A stretch of DNA of 64,000 bases, taken from NCBI GenBank assembly GCA_015063305.1, contig SVUJ01000006.1, positions 44,048 through 108,047 of the forward strand, in the 5' to 3' direction. Below the pieces are notes generated by a model. It made no database searches. It was not told the DNA's origin and was given only the letters and a program-made list of their open reading frames with translations. The DNA is from Oscillospiraceae bacterium. Lineage in GTDB: Bacteria; Bacillota; Clostridia; Oscillospirales; CAG-272. A program made the translations under genes and the position numbers. Shown here one piece after another: positions 40,870 to 48,334 of this stretch. Position 1 is the stretch's first letter. Every line of letters starts with the position of its first letter.

Positions 40870-41190
40870 TCAGATATTGTTTATCATAGCATCAACTACG
40901 GCGTATACTTTTTCTCTTTCTTCAGCGGAGAGATTGGAAATCTTCTCGCTTAAGAGAGAAGTTTTTATCTGATATCCTGTTTCCAAAACATCACTTAATA
41001 ATACGTCAGCCGATACATTTAAAGTGTTGGCGATTCTTATAAACGTTTCGAGTTTAGGTATCTTTTCGCCTCTTTCTATCATACCCACGTAAGTGAGGCT
41101 CAAGCCTATTTTTTCGGCAAAGACCTCCTGAGTCCACTTTTTGCTTTCTCTGTAAAACCTGATCTTTTTACCGATTGATGCATTGTTCAT
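40870..41190 (-). CDS. Small XRE-family (Cro/CI-type HTH) transcriptional regulator
   Basis: The 106-residue protein is one HTH_3 domain ('IGKKIRFYRESKKWTQEVFAEKIGLSLTYVGMIERGEKIPKLETFIRIANTLNVSADVLL', residues 6-65) plus a helical tail ('SEKISNLSAEEREKVYAVVDAMI'). It resembles the many short SinR-like regulators in Clostridia. The GAGGTG site precedes the ATG. A pair of inverted AATAACTAAT motifs upstream may be its operators. Confidence 0.88.
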   Translation of the reverse strand: MNNASIGKKIRFYRESKKWTQEVFAEKIGLSLTYVGMIERGEKIPKLETFIRIANTLNVSADVLLSDVLETGYQIKTSLLSEKISNLSAEEREKVYAVVDAMINNI

Positions 41191-41203
41191 AAACTCACCT
41201 CTA

Positions 41204-41288
41204 CAATTAGTTATTTATTGCTACTAAAAGTATAGAATTATTTTGTGCAAATTTGTAGAAACCATTGGTATTTGACAATAACTAATAG
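41204..41288. promoter_or_regulatory. Pair of oppositely oriented AATAACTAAT motifs upstream of the XRE gene
   Basis: CAATTAGTTATT (41204-41215) is the reverse complement of AATAACTAATTG, matched by AATAACTAATAG at 41277-41288. They flank the probable promoter region of the XRE gene and are candidate operators. Confidence 0.35.
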
Positions 41289-41365
41289 TTGATTTTTGGA
41301 TATTTCTTTGATATAAATGAGATATCGGTTATAGGAAATAGAAAAATTGAGCCTAATTATAAAGA

Positions 41366-41394
41366 TTGACTTTTTATGCTGTTTGTGTTAATAT
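41366..41394 (+). promoter_or_regulatory. Predicted promoter of the second SDR gene
   Basis: TTGACT (41366-41371), 17-bp spacer, TAATAT (41389-41394). Confidence 0.6.
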
Positions 41395-41437
41395 AGTCGG
41401 TAGAAAAAGCTTATAACCGAGGAAACAGATAAACAAA

Positions 41438-42319
41438 ATGAATATTTCAAAATGGATAAAAAATAACACCTCAAGCCTTGAGGGGAAGACCGTTGCTATA
41501 AGCGGAGCAACGGGGGGAATAGGCAGAGAGCTTTGCCGATATTTTGCCACTCTCGGCGCATCCCTCATTCTGCTTGACAGAAACATCAAGCGTTCGATGG
41601 CTCTTGCTGATAAGCTCAGAGAGAAATTCCCGTCGCTGTCAGTATCACACATAAGAGTAGATATGGCTGATATGCAAACGGTAAAGTCGGCTGTAGCTGG
41701 GCTTTCCGATATGCCGATAGATATACTCATACTCAACGCGGGGGCGTACAGTATCCCCCGATATATATGCGACACCTGCTACGATAACGTATTTCAGATA
41801 AATTTTGTTTCTCCTTATTATATTGCGCGAAAGCTTCTGCCGGGTATCAGAAGCAGAGGAGGGAAGGTCGTGGCGGTTGGAAGCATAGCTCATAACTATT
41901 CGCGCGCCGATATAAATGACGTGGACTTTTCCACGCGCACAAAAGCAAGTCTTGTTTACGGAAACGCGAAGCGGTATCTTATCTTCTCGATGTATAAGTT
42001 AGCGCAATCCTCAAAGGATATAGCTGTCGTTCACCCCGGAATAACCTTTACAAATATCACCGCTCATTATCCCAAAGCTATCTTTGCTATCATAAAGCAC
42101 CCGATGAAGGTCATTTTTATGCCACCCCGCAAGGCGGCGCTCAGCATAGTGAAGGGCGTGTTTACCGATTGCCAAAGAAACGAGTGGATAGGCCCTGCTC
42201 TCTTTAACGTATGGGGAAAGCCAAAGCTCAAAAAGCTGAACACCTGCGGGGAAGAGGAAGCAAAGCATATCTGCCGAGAAGCAAATATCATATACGAACG
42301 TATGGAAAAATACATATAA
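41438..42319 (+). CDS. SDR-family oxidoreductase, retinol-dehydrogenase-like
   Basis: The 293-residue protein has the SDR cofactor loop 'SGATGGIGREL' (about 21-31), 'LDRN', 'VDMAD', 'ILNAGAY', 'VGSIAHNYS' and the catalytic 'YGNAK'. The C-terminal 'ITAHYPKAIFAIIKHPMKVIFMPPRKAALSIVKGV' resembles the membrane-associated WW-oxidoreductase/retinol dehydrogenase subgroup of SDRs. The substrate is unknown. It stands alone, convergent with the alcohol dehydrogenase. Confidence 0.85.
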   Translation: MNISKWIKNNTSSLEGKTVAISGATGGIGRELCRYFATLGASLILLDRNIKRSMALADKLREKFPSLSVSHIRVDMADMQTVKSAVAGLSDMPIDILILNAGAYSIPRYICDTCYDNVFQINFVSPYYIARKLLPGIRSRGGKVVAVGSIAHNYSRADINDVDFSTRTKASLVYGNAKRYLIFSMYKLAQSSKDIAVVHPGITFTNITAHYPKAIFAIIKHPMKVIFMPPRKAALSIVKGVFTDCQRNEWIGPALFNVWGKPKLKKLNTCGEEEAKHICREANIIYERMEKYI

Positions 42320-42323
42320 AAAC

Positions 42324-42350
42324 AGGGACTGCACGCGATGTGCAGTCCCT
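42324..42350. terminator. Shared terminator between SDR and iron alcohol dehydrogenase genes
   Basis: Perfect 11-bp stem AGGGACTGCAC (42324-42334) / GTGCAGTCCCT (42340-42350), A-rich left and T-rich right. Confidence 0.8.
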
Positions 42351-42355
42351 TAAAT

Positions 42356-43537
42356 TTATTTATTTGCCCCTCTGAATATATTGAGCATATCTGCTTCATA
42401 AAGAACTTTGGCAGAGCCTGTGTGCCCGCGAGTGGTTATCGCGCACTTTCTTGCCATCACAGCAAGGTCATCGTCACAGAGGTCAAGACCAAGCTCTTTT
42501 ATGCTTGTGGGCATATTTATCTCTCTGAAAAAGTCCTCGATAGCGCAAATGCCCTCAAGCGCTGTGGCTTTGATATCCTCGGACTCAGCACAGCCCATTA
42601 CTCGGGTAGCGAACTTATAAAACCTTTCGGGAATATTGTCAAGAACGTATCTTGCCCAAGTGCCCCAAAGCGCCGCAAGTCCCGCGCCGTGCGCCACGTC
42701 GTAATTGCCGCTCAGCTCGTGCTCGATACGGTGTGTGGCGAAATCATTTCCGCCGTTTCCGCAGCCCGTAAGTCCGTTGTGCGAAAGACTGCCCGCCCAC
42801 ATTATCTCGGCTCTCGCGTTGTAATTGGTGGGGTCTTTCATAAGTATTCTCGCGTTGTTTATGACAGTTCTCATAAGAGCCTCGGCAATACCGTCGGTCA
42901 GCTCCATATTGCCGCCCGGGGTGAAATAGCGCTCCATTGTGTGCATCAGTATATCAACACAGCCACAGGAGGTCTGATATGCGGGCAGAGTCATAGTAAG
43001 CTCGGGATTCATAATAGCAAATCTCGGTCGGCTGAGGTCGCTCGTGCAGCCTCTTTTTATCTGACCGTCCCCGTTTGTGATAACGCAGGAGTTGCTCATC
43101 TCGCTTCCTGCGGCAGCTATGGTAAGAACAACGCCTATCGGCAGACACGCGGACGGCTTTCTCTTGAAGTTGAAGAAATCCCAAGCGTCGCCGCCAGAGG
43201 CAACACCGTAGCCTATAGCCTTAGCCGAGTCGATAACGCTTCCGCCGCCGACGGCAAGGATAAAATCAACGCCTTCCTTTCGGCAAAGCTCAATTCCTTC
43301 GTATACCAGCGACAGCCTTGGATTTGGAACAACGCCGCCGAGAAGGACATATTCTATGGATGCATCGTCAAGAGAGCTTTTTATGCGGTCTATAAGACCC
43401 GAGCGCAGAGCGCTGTTTCCGCCGTAATGTATAAGAACCTTCTTGCAGCTCTGTTTCTTAACTGATTTTCCAACCTGTTCCTCGGCGTTTTTTCCGAATA
43501 TCACCTCGGTGGGTGTATAATAATTAAAATCAAACAT
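42356..43537 (-). CDS. Iron-containing alcohol dehydrogenase (BdhA/YqhD-like)
   Basis: The 393-residue protein has the group III ADH hallmarks: 'GGNSALRSGLIDRIKSSL', 'VGGGSVIDSAKAIGYG' for NAD(P), and the metal-binding His region 'HRIEHELSGNYDVAHGAGLAALWGTWARYV'. Such enzymes reduce aldehydes (butanal, methylglyoxal, others) in fermentation or detoxification. The ATG at 43537 after GAGGAG is preferred to a more upstream in-frame ATG. Single gene with consensus-like promoter. Confidence 0.92.
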   Translation of the reverse strand: MFDFNYYTPTEVIFGKNAEEQVGKSVKKQSCKKVLIHYGGNSALRSGLIDRIKSSLDDASIEYVLLGGVVPNPRLSLVYEGIELCRKEGVDFILAVGGGSVIDSAKAIGYGVASGGDAWDFFNFKRKPSACLPIGVVLTIAAAGSEMSNSCVITNGDGQIKRGCTSDLSRPRFAIMNPELTMTLPAYQTSCGCVDILMHTMERYFTPGGNMELTDGIAEALMRTVINNARILMKDPTNYNARAEIMWAGSLSHNGLTGCGNGGNDFATHRIEHELSGNYDVAHGAGLAALWGTWARYVLDNIPERFYKFATRVMGCAESEDIKATALEGICAIEDFFREINMPTSIKELGLDLCDDDLAVMARKCAITTRGHTGSAKVLYEADMLNIFRGANK

Positions 43538-43571
43538 TGTAAACAACTCCTCAGTTTTTATTGATATTTTA

Positions 43572-43600
43572 ATTATAGCATAAAAATCCGTGTTTTTCAA
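43572..43600 (-). promoter_or_regulatory. Promoter of the iron alcohol dehydrogenase gene
   Basis: Minus strand TTGAAA (43600-43595), 17-bp spacer, TATAAT (43577-43572). Confidence 0.8.
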
Positions 43601-43703
43601 GAAGTAAAGAATGGGGAGATAGTCAAAATAAACAAAAAATACCTCTTAAAGTCGAGCACGAAATTGTGTAGAAGTACGAAAATCAGAAAAATTTAAAAAA
43701 TGC

Positions 43704-43732
43704 TTGACAAATTTTGATAAGCGGTATATAAT
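43704..43732 (+). promoter_or_regulatory. Consensus sigma-A promoter of the feo operon
   Basis: TTGACA (43704-43709), 17-bp spacer, TATAAT (43727-43732); the expected +1 is at about 43739, right at the first palindrome. Confidence 0.85.
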
Positions 43733-43740
43733 TATCTACG

Positions 43741-43756
43741 GTTAGCATATGCTAAC
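43741..43756. promoter_or_regulatory. feo operator candidate 1 (perfect 16-bp palindrome)
   Basis: GTTAGCATATGCTAAC, starting 8 bp after the -10 box. Form and position fit a metal-responsive repressor of the DtxR/MntR/IdeR type; the regulator is not in the window. Confidence 0.75.
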
Positions 43757-43773
43757 TAAATTTTAAAAGCGCG

Positions 43774-43789
43774 GTTAGCATATGCTAAC
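43774..43789. promoter_or_regulatory. feo operator candidate 2 (perfect 16-bp palindrome)
   Basis: Identical GTTAGCATATGCTAAC, 33 bp from copy 1, close to three helical turns, so repressor dimers would sit on the same DNA face. Confidence 0.75.
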
Positions 43790-43827
43790 GAGCAAGAAAT
43801 TAAATCTATTAAAAAGGAGCATACTTG

Positions 43828-44049
43828 ATGAAGACCCTCAGGGATGTTAAGGTAGGGCGCAAGGCGAATGTGGTTAAGCTTTACGGCGAAGGCGCTCTCA
43901 GACGCCGTATAATGGATATGGGCATAACCAAGGGCGTTGAGCTTTACGTGCGAAAGGTAGCTCCGCTCGGCGATCCTATTGAGATCACGGTGCGCGGCTA
44001 TGAGCTTTCTATCAGAAAAGCCGATGCCGAGATGATAGAGGTGGAGTAA
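43828..44049 (+). CDS. feoA: Ferrous iron transport protein A
   Basis: The 73-residue SH3-like protein ('MKTLRDVKVGRKANVVKLYGEGALRRRIMDMGITKGVELYVRKVAPLGDPIEITVRGYELSIRKADAEMIEVE') is a typical FeoA that modulates FeoB. ATG 43828 follows AAAAAGGAG with good spacing; an adjacent TTG at 43825 is rejected. First gene of the feo operon, behind two operators. Confidence 0.94.
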   Translation: MKTLRDVKVGRKANVVKLYGEGALRRRIMDMGITKGVELYVRKVAPLGDPIEITVRGYELSIRKADAEMIEVE

Positions 44050-44085
44050 GCCTATTTGTGTTTAAAACTGGCAGACTTTTATTTT

Positions 44086-44112
44086 TATACTATGCAGTTA
44101 GCCTATGCTAAC
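44086..44112 (+). promoter_or_regulatory. Internal feoB control region: -10-like TATACT plus third palindrome
   Basis: GTTAGCCTATGCTAAC (44097-44112) differs from copies 1 and 2 at one base and breaks perfect symmetry there. TATACT (44086-44091) lies just upstream with a poor -35, so a weak second promoter for feoB under the same repressor is possible. Confidence 0.6.
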
Positions 44113-44127
44113 ATAAGGAGATAATAA

Positions 44128-46248
44128 ATGAACGAACAAAGTATAAGGATCGCCCTTGCGGGAAATCCGAATGCAGGAAAGACGACCCTTTTTAACGCGC
44201 TTACAGGCTCAAACCAATTTGTGGGCAACTGGCCGGGAGTGACGGTTGAAAAGAAGGAAGGGAAGCTTAAAAGCCGCAATGACGTCATTGTAACAGACCT
44301 TCCCGGAATCTATTCGCTCTCGCCTTATAGTCTTGAGGAGGTAGTTGCAAGAAACTATCTCGTTGAGGAAAAGCCCGACGTGATACTTAATATTGTTGAC
44401 GGAACTAATATTGTTCGCAATCTGTATCTTACCACGCAGCTTATTGAGCTCGGTATACCTGTTGTAGTTGCGATAAATATGATGGACGTGGTAAACAAGA
44501 AAGGTGACAAGATAGATATTTCGGAACTGTCAGATCGCCTTGGCTGCAAGGTCATAGAGATATCGGCTCTGAAAGAAGAGGGCATAAGCGATGCCGTAAA
44601 CATAGCTATCGAAGCAGCCAAAGAAAGCGGAAAAAGACAGATAACACATCATTTTTCGGGAGCTGTGGAGCACGCCTTGGCGCATATCGAGGAGGCGGTA
44701 ATTCACGAAATGTCTGCCGAGCGACAGCGGTGGTATGCGGTCAAGATATTTGAGCGCGACCAGAGAGTGCTTAAAGCTCTTTCTATTCCCGAAAAGGTTC
44801 TCTCGCACATTGAAGAAGATATTAAAGCCGCCGAGAGAGAGCTTGACGACGATGCCGAGAGCATTATAGCAAACGAAAGATACAACTACATAGATTCTAT
44901 AATGAAGAAGTGCTACAAAAAGAAAAATAACGGTAATATGAGCACCTCGGACAAGATAGACCGAGTGGTCACCAACAGATGGTTGGCTCTCCCGATCTTT
45001 GCGGCAATAATGGTTCTTGTTTACTATATTTCTGTGACCACAGTAGGAACTTGGGCTACCGATTGGGCTAACGACGGCCTTTTTGGAGAGGGCTTTGACC
45101 TCTTTGGAGTGTGGGTCACGGGAATCCCCGTACTTGCAGAGAATGCCCTTAACGCTATAGGCTGTACCGAGTGGCTTCAGAGCCTGATAATTGACGGAAT
45201 CATCGGTGGTGTCGGCGCGGTGCTTGGCTTTGTTCCTCAAATGCTTATGCTCTTTATATTCCTCGCCTTCCTTGAGGCGTGCGGATATATGTCGCGTATA
45301 GCCTTCATTATGGATAGGATATTCAGAAAGTTCGGTCTTTCGGGTAAATCCTTTATTCCTATGCTTATCGGAACGGGCTGTAGCGTGCCCGGAATTATGG
45401 CTTCGCGTACTATTGAAAATGACCGCGACAGAAAGATGACCATTATTACCACATCGTTTATCCCCTGCGGAGCAAAGCTTCCCGTTATCGCGCTTATCGC
45501 GTCCGCGCTTTTCGGGGGCGCTTGGTGGATAGCTCCCTCGGCGTACTTTATCGGTGCGGCGGCGGTGGTGGTATCGGGTATCATACTCAAAAAGACCAAG
45601 ATGTTTGCGGGTGAGGACGCCCCCTTCGTTATGGAGCTTCCCGCGTATCATTGGCCCACGCCTAAAAATGTTCTGCGCTCGATGTGGGAAAGAGGCTGGT
45701 CGTTCATCAAAAAGGCGGGAACAGTTATCTTACTTGCGTCTATAGTGATATGGGCGGGGTCTGTTTTCGGAGTGGTTGACGGAAAATTTGTATTTGCTCT
45801 TGATATGGATCTTGAGAATAGCGTATTGGGACTTATAGGCGGAGCGATCTCCTTTATCTTTGTACCGCTCGGCTTTGGAAATATCAAAGCAACTATTGCT
45901 ACTATTATGGGACTTGTTGCAAAAGAAGAGATCGTAGGTGTCTTTGGAGTGCTTAATTTCGAGGGTATGACAAGACTTGCTGGTTATTCCTTCCTTTTGT
46001 TCAATCTTCTTTGCGCGCCCTGCTTTGCCGCTATGGGAGCTATAAGACGAGAGATGAACTCGGCAAAATGGACGCTCTTTGCAATAGGGTATCAAACGGT
46101 TCTGGCGTATTCGGTGTCCTTGGTGGTCTATCAGCTTGGTTCAGCCTTTACAGGCAATCTGAATATCTTTGGACTTATAGCCGCGCTTTTAGTCGTTGCT
46201 TTTGCGCTCTTTATGCTCTTCAGACCTAAGAATAAAGCATTGCGCTAA
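44128..46248 (+). CDS. feoB: Ferrous iron transporter FeoB
   Basis: The 706-residue protein has an N-terminal G domain (G1 GNPNAGKT at 12-19, 'GNWPGVTVEKKEG' switch I, 'DLPGIYSLSPYSLEE' G3, 'INMMDVV' G4), a helical GDI domain, and a membrane domain with two Gate motifs ('GTGCSVPGIMASRT', 'FIPCGAKLPVIALIA') whose Cys residues line the Fe2+ path. It imports Fe2+ in anaerobes. It starts 78 bp after feoA and is followed by a Cys-rich partner. Confidence 0.97.
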   Translation: MNEQSIRIALAGNPNAGKTTLFNALTGSNQFVGNWPGVTVEKKEGKLKSRNDVIVTDLPGIYSLSPYSLEEVVARNYLVEEKPDVILNIVDGTNIVRNLYLTTQLIELGIPVVVAINMMDVVNKKGDKIDISELSDRLGCKVIEISALKEEGISDAVNIAIEAAKESGKRQITHHFSGAVEHALAHIEEAVIHEMSAERQRWYAVKIFERDQRVLKALSIPEKVLSHIEEDIKAAERELDDDAESIIANERYNYIDSIMKKCYKKKNNGNMSTSDKIDRVVTNRWLALPIFAAIMVLVYYISVTTVGTWATDWANDGLFGEGFDLFGVWVTGIPVLAENALNAIGCTEWLQSLIIDGIIGGVGAVLGFVPQMLMLFIFLAFLEACGYMSRIAFIMDRIFRKFGLSGKSFIPMLIGTGCSVPGIMASRTIENDRDRKMTIITTSFIPCGAKLPVIALIASALFGGAWWIAPSAYFIGAAAVVVSGIILKKTKMFAGEDAPFVMELPAYHWPTPKNVLRSMWERGWSFIKKAGTVILLASIVIWAGSVFGVVDGKFVFALDMDLENSVLGLIGGAISFIFVPLGFGNIKATIATIMGLVAKEEIVGVFGVLNFEGMTRLAGYSFLLFNLLCAPCFAAMGAIRREMNSAKWTLFAIGYQTVLAYSVSLVVYQLGSAFTGNLNIFGLIAALLVVAFALFMLFRPKNKALR

Positions 46249-46260
46249 AATGGAGGGAAT

Positions 46261-46428
46261 ATGCTCGATTGGATAGTAAATAATTGGGGCACGTTAGTAG
46301 TTGCGATTATAGCTTTGGGTATAGTCGTTGCGGTCATCGGCGTTATCTACCGAGATAAAAAACAGGGCAAATGCTCTTGTGGCTGCTCGTGTGAGGGCTG
46401 CGCTATGAACTGCAAAAAAGATAAATAA
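46261..46428 (+). CDS. FeoB-associated Cys-rich membrane protein
   Basis: A 55-residue frame starts at ATG 46261 after TGGAGGGAAT, 12 bp beyond feoB. It has one TM helix (residues 12-30, VVAIIALGIVVAVIGVIY) and a cytoplasmic tail CSCGCSCEGCAMNCKKDK with six cysteines. This is the small protein family (PF12669 type) that follows feoB in many Bacillota. A role in handing Fe2+ through or from FeoB is plausible but inferred. Confidence 0.92.
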   Translation: MLDWIVNNWGTLVVAIIALGIVVAVIGVIYRDKKQGKCSCGCSCEGCAMNCKKDK

Positions 46429-46445
46429 TTAATATTGATCCAACC

Positions 46446-46476
46446 AAAAAGTGACCTCTGAATGAGGTCACTTTTT
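46446..46476. terminator. Terminator between the feo operon and the convergent LytM gene
   Basis: Perfect 13-bp stem AAAAAGTGACCTC (46446-46458) / GAGGTCACTTTTT (46464-46476), usable in both directions. Confidence 0.88.
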
Positions 46477-46484
46477 ATATTTGG

Positions 46485-48158
46485 TCAGTTAAAAATACTC
46501 TGTCCCGCTATTTTTCTGTAGTCTACCGCCACGTCAAACACGTAGCACATAACAAGAACACCGTTAGCCGATGCGTTGGTCAATTTGCCGCATGTTCCGA
46601 TCACTTGAGATTTTGACACGTTGTCGCCTTTATGCACCGTTATAGAGCCGAGGTGTCCGTACACTGTGCGAAGCCCCATACCGTGTTCTATAATTACAAA
46701 GTTGCCAAGATATGCCGAGCTTCCGGTTGAAAGTACAATGCCGCTGTTAAGAGCGGTTACCGAAGCGGCGAGCGTTCCCTTGCTCGTATATTCCACCCCT
46801 TGAAGTGTGTGTGTCACCTTTCCGTCGGCGGTTTCAAATACAGTGCCGTAATTATAACGAAGTGAGAGCGAAGGGGTGTTCGCATAGTCCATAAAAGGAG
46901 TTCTGAAGAATATAAACTCAGATCCCTCTCGTCCCAACGCGTTTATTATGTTATTGAGCTCATTTAAGGACGATTGCGAGGTAATAGTGTTAAACGTGGA
47001 AAGATCTTCGGCATATATCGCTTCAATAAAGCTTGCAGAAGATGCAGAGAGTTCTATATCTATAGTTTCGGTAGCCGCCCCGTGTGTGAAGGTGAGCTTG
47101 TATAGTCCCTCATCAAGGTCATAATCAAAAGGAATAAGCGCCTTTACCAGATCACCGTCATTTAAGAAAACAGGCGAGAAGCCTATGTCGGGTGTGGAAG
47201 AAAATTGTATCTTCGAGGTGTCTATGATGTTGGTAGCGCTGACCATTATAAAATCTCCAACAGCAAGTGAGGTCTTATTTACCGTGAATTCGGAACGGTC
47301 GCGGAGCAAGGCTTTGAAACTGTAGGTGACAGTACCCGCAAATGAAGAGGTTTCGCTTTCTTCCCACGTAGCGGTAACCTTAAATTGAAGTGTTGTTCCG
47401 GGCTCGACCGTTATAGAAGAAAGGTCGGAGGAGTCTAATTTTTCGGTAATAATTCCGTTATTATATATCTCGACCGTGCAAGAATCGGGTTCAACTTCAA
47501 AATTAAGTCCGAGCGCTCCCGCCATATCATAAAGCAGTTCTTCGGATGTGGTCTTTACTTTGACCGCGTCTATCATTTTGCCATCAAGGGCTTTGTACCT
47601 CCAATTAGCCGAGTAGGGAATGACCGTGTCGTTTGAGGTGGTCGAAAGCTTTGGAGGAATAGCACTTGAGTGTAGCACCTCAGAATATGCGGAAGACATA
47701 AATGAGAAAGCAACGTCATTGTTTATGCGATATACAGTATTACCGCCGATGCAAAAGCTCTCACCGTCCTTTTCGGAAAAATAACAGTTGTATTCATTCG
47801 AAGAGCTTTCTGTGGCTATAATTATTCGTAATGTTTTTTCGTTTTCTATCTCACGCAGAGGGGCGTTTATCTGCGTCAGGGTCTCCAACATAGGGGAGAA
47901 AATATCAACGAGGACAGATTTTTCTGTATCCTGAGGGGTGCTTTTTTCTTCAAATAGAAGCTCGTCCTCATAGTAAATGGAGACCTGAGTGTATTTTTCG
48001 GTAACGGTATCGGTATCTCCCGATCCTCCCATAAGGAGCAAGGTGGCGGCTATTGCCGGAATGAAAAAAGCGATGACGATTATAACTATCAACGAGGTTT
48101 TACTTATAGCGCTTTTTTCGGTATTTTTTTGTCCGCCGAAATAACCTTTGTTTTTCAT
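46485..48158 (-). CDS. Membrane-anchored protein with degenerate LytM (M23) domain
   Basis: The 557-residue protein has one N-terminal TM helix (about 23-43), two to three beta-rich domains, and a C-terminal LytM/M23 fold at about 440-557 ('SAYLGNFVIIEHGMGLRTVYGHLGSITVHKGDNVSKSQVIGTCG'). The zinc site is broken: the first motif reads H450-TLQ-G454 with Gly where Asp is needed, and the C-terminal HxH is replaced by GVLVMCY (about 533-539); only H502 in YGHL is kept. It is therefore likely an inactive scaffold or activator, like SpoIIQ of B. subtilis or EnvC, rather than a hydrolase. A SpoIIQ role is possible in this spore former but not shown. Confidence 0.8.
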   Translation of the reverse strand: MKNKGYFGGQKNTEKSAISKTSLIVIIVIAFFIPAIAATLLLMGGSGDTDTVTEKYTQVSIYYEDELLFEEKSTPQDTEKSVLVDIFSPMLETLTQINAPLREIENEKTLRIIIATESSSNEYNCYFSEKDGESFCIGGNTVYRINNDVAFSFMSSAYSEVLHSSAIPPKLSTTSNDTVIPYSANWRYKALDGKMIDAVKVKTTSEELLYDMAGALGLNFEVEPDSCTVEIYNNGIITEKLDSSDLSSITVEPGTTLQFKVTATWEESETSSFAGTVTYSFKALLRDRSEFTVNKTSLAVGDFIMVSATNIIDTSKIQFSSTPDIGFSPVFLNDGDLVKALIPFDYDLDEGLYKLTFTHGAATETIDIELSASSASFIEAIYAEDLSTFNTITSQSSLNELNNIINALGREGSEFIFFRTPFMDYANTPSLSLRYNYGTVFETADGKVTHTLQGVEYTSKGTLAASVTALNSGIVLSTGSSAYLGNFVIIEHGMGLRTVYGHLGSITVHKGDNVSKSQVIGTCGKLTNASANGVLVMCYVFDVAVDYRKIAGQSIFN

Positions 48159-48189
48159 ATATAAACCTCTTATAAAATATTCATACTAC

Positions 48190-48218
48190 ATTATACAATA
48201 TTTATTTACATCGGTCAA
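48190..48218 (-). promoter_or_regulatory. Promoter of the LytM-domain gene
   Basis: Minus strand TTGACC (48218-48213), 17-bp spacer, TATAAT (48195-48190): sigma-A-like rather than a forespore promoter. Confidence 0.75.
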
Positions 48219-48269
48219 GGATATTTTCACAAATCCGAGCAAAATAGCGCTTGTAGACGAACAATTAAC

Positions 48270-48299
48270 TTGACAACAACTCTCTAAAAGTGATATACT
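48270..48299 (+). promoter_or_regulatory. Promoter of the polA-malQ unit
   Basis: TTGACA (48270-48275), 18-bp spacer, TATACT (48294-48299). Confidence 0.75.
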
Positions 48300-48334
48300 A
48301 AATCTTGATAAATGTTAGATATCAAGGAGATGCT

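Noticed and set aside
42338..43465. A 375-codon plus-strand frame
   Set aside because: It lies antisense to the iron alcohol dehydrogenase, which has full family motifs, promoter and ribosome site; the plus frame has none.
46485..48158. Naming the LytM-domain protein SpoIIQ
   Set aside because: Single TM plus inactive LytM fits, but the long N-terminal region and a sigma-A-like promoter do not specifically support SpoIIQ.
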